Below, piece by piece: positions 57,778 through 64,000 of a DNA stretch of 64,000 bases. The first letter of the stretch is position 1. Every line of letters begins with the position of its first letter. A model generated the notes under the pieces. That model did not search any database. It saw only the letters and a list, made by a program, of their open reading frames with translations, and was not told where the DNA came from. The DNA is from Sphaerisporangium sp039871875 (lineage in GTDB: Bacteria; Actinomycetota; Actinomycetes; Streptosporangiales; Streptosporangiaceae), in the NCBI RefSeq assembly GCF_039871875.1, contig NZ_JBDPMD010000001.1, forward strand, positions 124,001 through 188,000, given 5' to 3'. The translations under genes and the position numbers were made by a program.

Positions 57778-59133
57778 ATGAACGTCACCCATGTGAACGA
57801 GCAGGCCATCAGCTTCACCATCTGGGAACGCCCCGCGATGCGGCGCGCGCTCGCCGAGCGTGACGTGGCCACGGTTTACCTCTTGCTCCAGCACAGCGGC
57901 GTGTCCCAGCGCCGACTCGCCGCGCTCACCGGTCAGTCCCAATCGGAGATATCGGAGATTTTGAACGGTCGTCAGGTGATGGCGTACGACGTCCTGGTGC
58001 GCATCGCGGACGGCCTCGGCGTGCCCCGCGGGTACATGGGCCTCGCCTACGACGACGGGCCGAGTTTCGCCGGGCCCGAGGGCGACCCCGACGCCGACGA
58101 CGACGAACGGGTGCGCCGCCTCCTCGCCCACGCCGCGCAGGTGACCATCGGCGCCGTCACCCCGGAGACCGGCGACTGGTCCCGGCCGCTGGCCCGCACC
58201 GGCACGCCCGTGCCCCTGAGGATCGGCGAGGCCGAGGTGGAACAGGTGGAGACCGTCACCGAGGCCCTGCGCGCCCTCGACTACCGCTACGGCGGCGGCG
58301 CCTGCCGGGACGCGGTGGTCGCGCAGCTCGCCTGGTCGCAGAACCTCCTGCGCGCCGACTGCAGCGAGCAGGTGCGCCACCGGCTGCACCGCGCCCTCGC
58401 CGACCAGCACAACCTCGCGGGGTGGACGTCCTTCGACACCGGCCTGTACGACGACGCCTGCCGCCACTTCACCCGCGCGCTGGAACAGGCCAAATACGCC
58501 GGCGACCCGTCGCTCGCCGCCAACGTGCTGTACCGCCTCGGCCGCGTCCACCTGCACCGCCACCGCATCGGGGACGCCCTGCGGTTCTTCCAGCTCGGCC
58601 AGATCTGCGCCCAGGACGCCAGTTGCGAGCTGACCGTCGCGCTGCTGTGCGCCAACGAGGCGTGGGCGTACGCCCTGCTCGGCGACGAGCGCCTGGCGCT
58701 GAAGTCCATCCGCCGCGCCGAGGACGAGTTCGCCCGCAGTGACCGCCCCGCCGCGCCCGCCTGGGTGCGCTTCTTCGGCGAGGCCGACCTGGACGCCGCC
58801 GGCGGCATGTGCCACGCCGGACTCGCCGACGCCCACGAACGCCACCTGGCCCCGGCCGCCGAACTGCTGCTGCGCAGCGTGGCCGGCCGCGACCAGGACA
58901 TGGCCCGCAGCAAGGTGTTCGAGCTCATCGCGCTCGCCACCGTGCGGTTACGCCTGGGCGACATCGAGGGCGGGCTGCGCGACGGCCACGAGGCCGTGAC
59001 CCTGACCGCCCGGGTCCGCTCGGCCAGAGCCCTGGACCGCCTGTCCCCCCTGGACAAGGCCGCCGCCGCACTCGGCACCCGCACCGACGCGCGGGAACTG
59101 CGGCGGCGCATCGCGGACCTGCGGGCCGTATGA
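57778..59133 (+). CDS. XRE-family regulator with TPR-like C-terminal region
   Basis: This 451-residue protein has a winged-start region, an XRE HTH at about 30-82 (VSQRRLAALTGQSQSEISEI and VMAYDVLVRIADGLGVP) and a long helical TPR-like region from about 165 (DACRHFTRALEQAKYAGDPS, ANVLYRLGRVHLHRHRIGDA). This is a common actinomycete form, usually next to an RsbW-like ATPase as here, and often linked to secondary metabolism or development. The ATG at 57778 has no strong Shine-Dalgarno; GAGGTC lies 7 nt upstream. It overlaps the phosphotransferase gene as ATGA. Confidence 0.88.
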   Translation: MNVTHVNEQAISFTIWERPAMRRALAERDVATVYLLLQHSGVSQRRLAALTGQSQSEISEILNGRQVMAYDVLVRIADGLGVPRGYMGLAYDDGPSFAGPEGDPDADDDERVRRLLAHAAQVTIGAVTPETGDWSRPLARTGTPVPLRIGEAEVEQVETVTEALRALDYRYGGGACRDAVVAQLAWSQNLLRADCSEQVRHRLHRALADQHNLAGWTSFDTGLYDDACRHFTRALEQAKYAGDPSLAANVLYRLGRVHLHRHRIGDALRFFQLGQICAQDASCELTVALLCANEAWAYALLGDERLALKSIRRAEDEFARSDRPAAPAWVRFFGEADLDAAGGMCHAGLADAHERHLAPAAELLLRSVAGRDQDMARSKVFELIALATVRLRLGDIEGGLRDGHEAVTLTARVRSARALDRLSPLDKAAAALGTRTDARELRRRIADLRAV

Positions 59134-60041
59134 GCCTCACCACGGTAGACCCCTCCGGCGGACTCACCCGCGACGCGCTGCGAGCCGTGCTGGGCGCGGT
59201 GTGCGCGGAGGCGGCACTCGACCCGGCAGGGGCCGAGCTCATCAAGTTCACCAACAACGCCGTCTTCCGCCTGCGCACCGCCCCCGTGGTGGTCCGCATC
59301 GCCGGCTCCACCGCGGCCCGCGCCCGCGTCGACAACGTCGTCCGCGTCGCCCACTGGCTGGCCGGGCACGACTACCCCGCCGTCCGCCTGCTGGCCGGCG
59401 TCGTCCAGCCCCTGTGGCTGTCCGGCCAGGCCGCCACCCTGTGGGAGGAGGTCCCGGCGGACGGCCCGCGCCCCGACGGCGCCGGCCTGGCCGACCTGTT
59501 GAAACGCCTGCACACCCTTCCCGACCCCCCGCGGGACCTGCCCGAGTGGCGCCCCATGGACGAGATCCGCCAGCGCCTCGCCGAACCCGAGGACCTGGAC
59601 GACGCCGACCGCGACTTCCTCCTCACGACCTGCGACGAGGTGGAGGAAGCCATGTCGGCCCTCCACTACGACCTCCCGAGGGGCGTCATCCACGGCGACG
59701 CCTTCACCGGCAACCTGATCCCCACCCTCCGCGGCCCCGTGCTGTGCGACTTCGACAGCACCGCCACAGGCCCCCGCGAATGGGACCTCACCCCGGTCGC
59801 CGTAGGCCGGCTCCGCCTGGACTACCCCGACGACGACCACACCCCCCTGGCCACCCGTTACGGCGTGGACATCACCCGCTGGCCCGGCTTCCCCGTCTTC
59901 CGCCGACTCCGCGAACTCAAACTGGTCACCAGCGTCCTGCCCATCCTCCGCAGCCACCCCACCGTCCGCCCCCAATGGCAACACCGCATGGAGACCTTCC
60001 GCTCAGGCGACCTGACGACCCGCTGGCAGCCGTACCGCTGA
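59130..60041 (+). CDS. APH-family phosphotransferase coupled to the XRE/TPR regulator
   Basis: This 303-residue kinase-like protein has the ATP-binding start (IKFTNNAVFRL, VVRIAGS), the catalytic loop GVIHGDAFTGNLIP (about 188-201) and the metal site LCDFDSTATGPREWDL. The substrate is unknown. Its ATG overlaps the regulator's TGA by 4 nt, so both are made from the same mRNA. XRE/TPR regulators fused or coupled to such kinases are frequent in actinomycetes; a link between the kinase product and the regulator is inference. Confidence 0.88.
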   Translation: MSLTTVDPSGGLTRDALRAVLGAVCAEAALDPAGAELIKFTNNAVFRLRTAPVVVRIAGSTAARARVDNVVRVAHWLAGHDYPAVRLLAGVVQPLWLSGQAATLWEEVPADGPRPDGAGLADLLKRLHTLPDPPRDLPEWRPMDEIRQRLAEPEDLDDADRDFLLTTCDEVEEAMSALHYDLPRGVIHGDAFTGNLIPTLRGPVLCDFDSTATGPREWDLTPVAVGRLRLDYPDDDHTPLATRYGVDITRWPGFPVFRRLRELKLVTSVLPILRSHPTVRPQWQHRMETFRSGDLTTRWQPYR

Positions 60042-60070
60042 GCCCACCCGGACGTGCCAGGATGGGGGTC

Positions 60071-61318
60071 GTGACAACGGCGGTTGAGACCGGTATCGAC
60101 CTGGCGGATCTGGCGTTCTGGAACAGGCCGCCGCGTGAACGTGAACGCGACTTCGCCCGGCTGAGGAAGCTGGACCACCTCGTGTTCTTCCCCGAACGCC
60201 GGGTCCCCCTGCTGCGCTCGGGCAAGGGCTTCCACGCCCTGGTGCGGCACGCGGACGTGGTGGAGGCCAGCCGGAACGCCAAGGTCTTCTCCAGCGAGCC
60301 CGCCGTGACCAATCCCGAGCCCCCGGGCTGGGTGAAGCACGTGTTCGGCGACTCGATGGTGAACCTCGACGACCCCCGGCACGCGCGCCTGCGCCGCATC
60401 GTCTCCCGTGCCTTCTCCCCGAAGATGCTCGCCAAGCTGGACGACGACATCGAGAGGGCCGCGGCCCGCATCGTGGACGACGTCATCGCCGAGGGGCCGG
60501 GGGACTTCGTCACCCAGGTGGCCGCCAGGCTTCCCATCCACGTCATCTGCGACATGGTCGGCGTGCCCGACGCCATCCGCGCCAAGGTGCACCGGCACGT
60601 GGACGTCTCCACCGCATACACCGGGGTGCGCATGAGTCTCCCGAGGACCGTGGCCATGGCGGGCCGCAACATGGCGGCCCTGTTCGCCCTCCAGCGCCTC
60701 GTCATCAAGCTGGGCCGCGAACGTGCGAAGGAGCCCGCGGGCGACCTGGTCTCCGCCCTGGTGAACGCCAACGTGGACGGCGAACGGCTGACCCCCAAGG
60801 AGCTGGGCTCCTTCTTCACCCTCCTGCTGGTGGCGGGCAACGAGACGGCCCGCAACACCATGGCGCACGGGCTCAAACTCATCACCGACACACCCGACGC
60901 CCGCGACCGCCTCGTGCACGACTTCGACACCCACATCGCCGGTGCCATCGAGGAGACCGTGCGGATCGTCTCCCCGATCATGCAGTTCCGCCGCACCGTC
61001 ACCCAGCCGTACGACCTCAGAGGCACCTCCCTGAGCCCCGGCGACAAGGTCGTCCTCTTCTACGGCTCCGCCAACCGCGACGAGGACGTCTTCCCCGACC
61101 CCGATCGCTACGACATCACCCGCGCTCCCAACCCGCACGTGGGCTTCGGCGGCCCGGGTCCCCACTTCTGCCTGGGCGCCAACCTGGCCCGGCAGGAAAT
61201 CAAGATCATGTTCCGTGAGCTCTTCACCCGCCTCCCCGGCGTCCGTGCGACCGGTGAGCCCGAGCTGCTGCTCTCCAACTTCGACAACAGCGTCCGCCGC
61301 CAACCCTTCACCTACTGA
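60071..61318 (+). CDS. Cytochrome P450 (CYP125/124/142-like)
   Basis: From GTG 60071 the product has 415 residues. It shows MVNLDDPRHARLRRIVSRAF near the C-helix, I-helix LLVAGNETARN (about 254; Glu-Thr present, next residue Ala), EETVR as the K-helix ExxR and the heme loop GFGGPGPHFCLG with axial C367. The heme loop and the DDPRHARLRRIV region resemble steroid- and lipid-oxidising P450s of actinomycetes. No ferredoxin gene is adjacent. ATG 60062 is an alternative start; CAGGAT 7 nt before GTG 60071 could be a -10 box for a leaderless mRNA. Confidence 0.93.
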   Translation: MTTAVETGIDLADLAFWNRPPRERERDFARLRKLDHLVFFPERRVPLLRSGKGFHALVRHADVVEASRNAKVFSSEPAVTNPEPPGWVKHVFGDSMVNLDDPRHARLRRIVSRAFSPKMLAKLDDDIERAAARIVDDVIAEGPGDFVTQVAARLPIHVICDMVGVPDAIRAKVHRHVDVSTAYTGVRMSLPRTVAMAGRNMAALFALQRLVIKLGRERAKEPAGDLVSALVNANVDGERLTPKELGSFFTLLLVAGNETARNTMAHGLKLITDTPDARDRLVHDFDTHIAGAIEETVRIVSPIMQFRRTVTQPYDLRGTSLSPGDKVVLFYGSANRDEDVFPDPDRYDITRAPNPHVGFGGPGPHFCLGANLARQEIKIMFRELFTRLPGVRATGEPELLLSNFDNSVRRQPFTY

Positions 61319-61334
61319 CCCGGGGCCGCCGGGT

Positions 61335-61340
61335 TAAGGT
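61335..61340 (+). promoter_or_regulatory. -10 box (TAAGGT) of the class V PLP gene, leaderless spacing
   Basis: TAAGGT ends 6 nt before GTG 61347, in a 28-nt gap after the P450 gene. The same bases (AAGGT) could instead serve as a weak Shine-Dalgarno. Confidence 0.35.
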
Positions 61341-61346
61341 CCGTGA

Positions 61347-62483
61347 GTGGACATCGAGGACTTCAACCTGGACCCGTCGATCGCGCACCTCAACCACGGC
61401 TCCTTCGGCGCCGTGCCGCATCGCGTCCGTGAGCGGCATGAGGAGTTGCGCCGTGAGGCCGAGCGCAACCCCGACCTGTTCTTCGCGACCCTGCCGGACC
61501 GCGTCGCCAAGGCCAGGACCGAGGTGGCCGAGTTCCTGGGCGGCGACCCGGACGGCACCGCGTTCGTCTCCAACGTCACCGAGGGCATAGCGGTGGCCCT
61601 GCACTCGATCCCGCTGAGCCCGGGCGACCAGATCCTCCTCTGCGATCACGCCTACGGCGCCGTGGACATCGCCGTCCGCCACGCCGCGGCCCGCACCGGC
61701 GCCGAGGTGGTCACGATCACCCTCCCCGGTCGGGCCGACGGCGAATGGTCGGGCGAGGACGCGGCCCAGGCGTTCCTGAGCGCGGTCACCGTCCGCACCA
61801 AGGTCGCCGTCTTCGACCACATCACCTCACCCACCGCCCGCCTCCTCCCCGTCGAGCACATGTGCCGCGAGTTCGCCGCCGCCGGCGTGACCACCGTCGT
61901 GGACGGCGCCCACGCCCCCGGCATGCTCGACCTCGACCTCACCCGCGTCGGCGCCGACTTCTACACCGGCAACCTCCACAAGTGGCTCTTCACCCCCCAC
62001 TCCGCCGCCGTCCTGGCCGTGAGCCCCGCCTGGCGCGACCGCGTGGTCCCCCTGGTCCCGTCCTTCTACCTCGGCGACGGCTTCCCCCGCTCCCTGGAGA
62101 TCCAGGGCACCCGCGACCACACCCCCTGGCTCACCGCCCCTTACGGCATCCGCCTGCTCACCGACCTCGGCGCCCGCCACGTCCGCACCCGCAACGCCCG
62201 CCTCGCCGCCCGCGCCCAGGAGATCCTCGCCGACCTCCCCATGCTCACCCCCTGGCGCGCCGACCCCGAACTGTCCATGCGCGTCCTCCGCCTCCCCGAA
62301 GGCATGGCCACCACCTACGAGGAAAGCCTCACCCTCTCCACCGAGATCTACCGCCGCCTGAACACCCGCACCGCCATCCGCCCCTGGCCCGGCGCGGGCC
62401 TCCTGCGCCTCTCCGCCCAGCTCTACAACCGCGAGAAGGACTACGAACGCCTGGCCTCGGGCCTTTCCGCCATCCTGAGCTGA
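61347..62483 (+). CDS. Class V PLP-dependent enzyme (isopenicillin N epimerase-like)
   Basis: This 378-residue protein begins with LNHGSFGAVP, the hallmark of isopenicillin-N-epimerase-like class V enzymes. It has the PLP-binding Asp in TVVDGAHAPGML and the Schiff-base Lys in TGNLHKWLFTP (about 215). The family includes epimerases, desulfurases and aminotransferases; no penicillin genes are nearby, so the reaction is unknown. GTG 61347 is 6 nt after TAAGGT. It follows the P450 by 28 nt. Confidence 0.92.
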   Translation: MDIEDFNLDPSIAHLNHGSFGAVPHRVRERHEELRREAERNPDLFFATLPDRVAKARTEVAEFLGGDPDGTAFVSNVTEGIAVALHSIPLSPGDQILLCDHAYGAVDIAVRHAAARTGAEVVTITLPGRADGEWSGEDAAQAFLSAVTVRTKVAVFDHITSPTARLLPVEHMCREFAAAGVTTVVDGAHAPGMLDLDLTRVGADFYTGNLHKWLFTPHSAAVLAVSPAWRDRVVPLVPSFYLGDGFPRSLEIQGTRDHTPWLTAPYGIRLLTDLGARHVRTRNARLAARAQEILADLPMLTPWRADPELSMRVLRLPEGMATTYEESLTLSTEIYRRLNTRTAIRPWPGAGLLRLSAQLYNREKDYERLASGLSAILS

Positions 62484-62587
62484 CCGGACGTGTCCCATGA
62501 TCAACGTTCGGAGCTTTCCGCGGACGTCCGGCGGCTGTTCGGATGGCCCGGAGCGTCTCGGCGCTTGAACCCGTACCGGCGGGCCCG

Positions 62588-62615
62588 TTGACCGTGGGGC
62601 GTGTCTCGGTAGGGT
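62588..62615 (+). promoter_or_regulatory. Promoter of the MOSC gene, leaderless
   Basis: TTGACC (62588-62593), a 16-nt spacer and TAGGGT (62610-62615) precede GTG 62623 by 7 nt. The gap 62484-62622 holds nothing else except a loose inverted repeat CCGGACGT/ACGTCCGG (62484 and 62524). Confidence 0.65.
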
Positions 62616-62622
62616 CGGGGCT

Positions 62623-63192
62623 GTGAGTGGCCGTGTCGGCGGGTCCTGGGCGGTGGAGATCGTGGCTTTGCACGTCTCGCCGGTGCACGCTTACGAGGGG
62701 CGGCCCGCGGACGGGGCGCGGGCCGATCCGGAGCCGGTCGGGCGGGAGCGTGTCGTCGTGCGGGCGGGGCTCGGGATCGTGGGGGACCGGTTCTTCAACC
62801 AGCGTGCGCACCGGCATGCGGCGGTCACGGTGATATCGGCCGAGGCGGTGGAGGATCTGGCCCGGCGGCTGGAGCTGGACGCGCCGCCCGATCCGCTGCT
62901 CACGCGCCGCAACATCGTGCTGCGGGGGTTTCCGGTGGACGAGCTGGCCTCCGGGTGGCGGCACGGGCTCCCGTTCGGCGGGGCGCTGTTCGGGCTGGAC
63001 TCGGGGGACGGCGAGATACGGTTCCAGGCGTATCGGCCGGCCAATCCGTGTGCGTGGATGGACGCGGTTCTCGCTCCCGGTGCGTTCCGTGCGCTCCGTG
63101 GTCGCGGGGGAGTGCGGTGCGTGCCGCTCGACGACGGTGAGCTTCGGGTCGGGCCGGCGAAACTGGCCGTCCACACGTTTCCGCGCGGGTAA
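62623..63192 (+). CDS. MOSC-domain protein
   Basis: This 189-residue single-domain MOSC protein has GLGIVGDRFFNQ near 49-60, TRRNIVLRGFPVDELA, ANPCAWMD with the conserved Cys (about 143) and a closing GGVRCVPLDDGELRVGP. MOSC domains bind molybdenum cofactor or sulfur groups through that Cys and act in sulfur transfer or N-reduction of hydroxylated compounds. No molybdenum-cofactor genes are adjacent. GTG 62623 lies 7 nt after TAGGGT, so it is probably leaderless. Confidence 0.9.
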   Translation: MSGRVGGSWAVEIVALHVSPVHAYEGRPADGARADPEPVGRERVVVRAGLGIVGDRFFNQRAHRHAAVTVISAEAVEDLARRLELDAPPDPLLTRRNIVLRGFPVDELASGWRHGLPFGGALFGLDSGDGEIRFQAYRPANPCAWMDAVLAPGAFRALRGRGGVRCVPLDDGELRVGPAKLAVHTFPRG

Positions 63193-63197
63193 TCGGG

Positions 63198-63911
63198 ATG
63201 ACGGCCAGGAGCCGTCACTGCGAGAATCGATCCGTGCGAGAGCTGGAGCGTTTCCGGGACGCCGTCCGCGGGTGGGTGGCCGGCGGAGTGGACGCCCCGG
63301 CGGCCGCCGAGGTGGCGCGCGAGCTGACCGGTGACGGTCTCGCGGCGGTCGTGCTCGTCGAAGGGGTCAGTGACCAGAGCGCGGTGGAGGCGCTCGCTGC
63401 GCGGCGCGGCCGTGATCTGCCCGGCGAGGGGGTGTGCGTCCTGCCGATGGGAGGCGCGATGGGCGTCGCCCGCTACCTGCGGATCCTCGGCGTGCAGGGG
63501 CTGGACGTCAGCGTACGAGGCCTGTGCGACGAGGCGGAGGAGCCCTATTTCCGGCGGGGGCTGGAGCAGGCCGGGTTCGGGGCCGGCCTGGGGCGGGCCG
63601 CGATGGAGGCGCTCGGTTTCCACGTGTGCGTGGCGGACCTCGAGGACGAGCTGATCCGCGCGCTCGGGCCCGCGGGCGTCGAGCGGGTGCTGGCCGCCGA
63701 GAAGGACCTGGACAAGTTCCGCCTCTTCCAGAACCAGCCCGCGCAACGCGGACGTCCGGTGGAGCGGCAACTGCACCGCTTCATGGGCACGACCAGCGGC
63801 CGCAAGGCACAGTACGCCCGCGCCCTGGTCCTCGCCCTCGACGCGGCCCGCGTCCCCCGCCCGCTCGACAATCTCCTCGCCGGCACGTCATCCCGCTGCT
63901 CCACGCGCTGA
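63198..63911 (+). CDS. OLD-like TOPRIM-domain protein without ATPase
   Basis: This 237-residue protein has a TOPRIM domain: AVVLVEGVSDQSAVEALAAR (glutamate near 55), PMGGAMGVARYLRILG and the acidic pair LCDEAEEPYF, followed by FHVCVADLEDELIRALG. This is the OLD/ABC-ATPase-type TOPRIM found in overcoming-lysogenisation nucleases, but no ATPase domain or gene is attached. Metal-dependent nicking or cleavage is possible. The start is uncertain: ATG 63198 (6 nt after the MOSC stop) or GTG 63234, which has a GAGAAT box 6 nt upstream. The end overlaps the convergent NTF2-like gene by 24 nt. Confidence 0.8.
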   Translation: MTARSRHCENRSVRELERFRDAVRGWVAGGVDAPAAAEVARELTGDGLAAVVLVEGVSDQSAVEALAARRGRDLPGEGVCVLPMGGAMGVARYLRILGVQGLDVSVRGLCDEAEEPYFRRGLEQAGFGAGLGRAAMEALGFHVCVADLEDELIRALGPAGVERVLAAEKDLDKFRLFQNQPAQRGRPVERQLHRFMGTTSGRKAQYARALVLALDAARVPRPLDNLLAGTSSRCSTR

Positions 63912-64000
63912 CGTGATCTCCAGGCGGGAGATCCGGTCCGTGTCGCCGAGACGGAAGCGATAGTCCAGATCGACGGGACTGCCGGGGAACGTCCCGCGCA
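63888..64000 (-). CDS. NTF2/SnoaL-like protein, C-terminal end, cut by window edge
   Basis: The minus strand enters from the right edge and ends with TGA at 63888-63890, giving 36 residues: RGTFPGSPVDLDYRFRL, then GDTDRISRLEIT and a short tail. This is the usual last-strand pattern (V-D-L-x-Y-R-F then x-I-x-x-L-x-I) of the nuclear-transport-factor-2/SnoaL-like family, which holds small-molecule enzymes and binding proteins. The rest of the gene lies outside the window. Confidence 0.6.
   Translation of the reverse strand, partial: RGTFPGSPVDLDYRFRLGDTDRISRLEITSARGAAG

Noticed and set aside
1..64000. Insertion sequences, integrases, CRISPR arrays, tRNA or rRNA genes
   Set aside because: No transposase or integrase motifs, terminal repeats, spacer-repeat arrays or tRNA-like cloverleaf sequence were recognised on reading through the window; a dedicated search was not possible.

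Overview
The window comes from a high-GC Gram-positive bacterium, almost certainly a filamentous actinomycete. Coding regions have very strong G/C third positions, GTG starts are frequent, and lipoproteins and a twin-arginine PhoD are present. Other actinomycete marks are several small ATPases of the RsbW/anti-sigma type, XRE regulators of the Streptomyces/Streptosporangium kind, an F420-type LLM oxidoreductase and a mutA-mutB-meaB operon. Assignment to a family such as Streptosporangiaceae is only an impression. No rRNA, tRNA, CRISPR array, transposase or integrase was seen, so this looks like ordinary chromosome with accessory patches.

Layout. 1-512 (minus): edge of a carbamoyltransferase locus, with the N-terminus of a NodU/CmcH-type enzyme preceded by a 39-residue basic microprotein. 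669-5419 (minus): a five-gene membrane operon (trypsin-like protease, MoxR ATPase, DUF58, two von Willebrand factor A proteins) driven by a promoter that appears to give a leaderless mRNA. 5465-6484 (minus): DUF3616 beta-propeller protein. 6679-14397 (plus): a 2,572-residue secreted SpvB/FG-GAP/RHS-repeat protein with a variable C-terminal domain and no visible immunity gene, followed by a hairpin and a beta-propeller lipoprotein. 15989-21109 (minus): a complete branched-chain-amino-acid-type ABC importer (livF-G-H-M and binding protein), divergent from a PucR/CdaR-type regulator. 22692-24126: RsbW-like ATPase and LuxR regulator. 24255-27736 (plus): peptide-type ABC binding protein and two permeases without ATPases.

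27808-31897: XRE membrane regulator divergent from a secreted DUF2690 protein, then DUF4166, DUF899 and fasciclin genes. 31952-36284 (minus): a tightly coupled three-peptidase operon (C39-like, S9, M20), divergent from a MerB-like protein and a peptidoglycan-recognition amidase. 38343-43349 (plus): methylmalonyl-CoA mutase small and large subunits with their GTPase chaperone. 43440-47412 (plus): CehA/McbA metallohydrolase, PAP2 phosphatase and a lipoprotein whose 3' end runs into a 9-unit tandem repeat. 47732-48936 (minus): zinc-ribbon protein and phosphotransferase. 49102-55250 (plus): LLM oxidoreductase, two HAD hydrolases, DinB-like protein, alpha/beta hydrolase, GlsB-like membrane protein and PhoD phosphatase. 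55363-57522 (minus): FG-GAP secreted protein and RsbW-like ATPase. 57778-63911 (plus): XRE/TPR regulator coupled to a phosphotransferase, cytochrome P450, class V PLP enzyme, MOSC protein and TOPRIM protein. 63888-64000 (minus): tail of an NTF2/SnoaL-like protein.

Two themes stand out. First, many monocistronic genes have a TANNNT -10 element 6-8 nt before the start codon and no Shine-Dalgarno, which implies widespread leaderless transcription. Second, there are several short-period repeats and operator-like arrays: 27-nt, 39-nt and 30-nt tandem repeats, a 13-nt-phased CCGATCGG array and 10-nt-phased TATTGC boxes.
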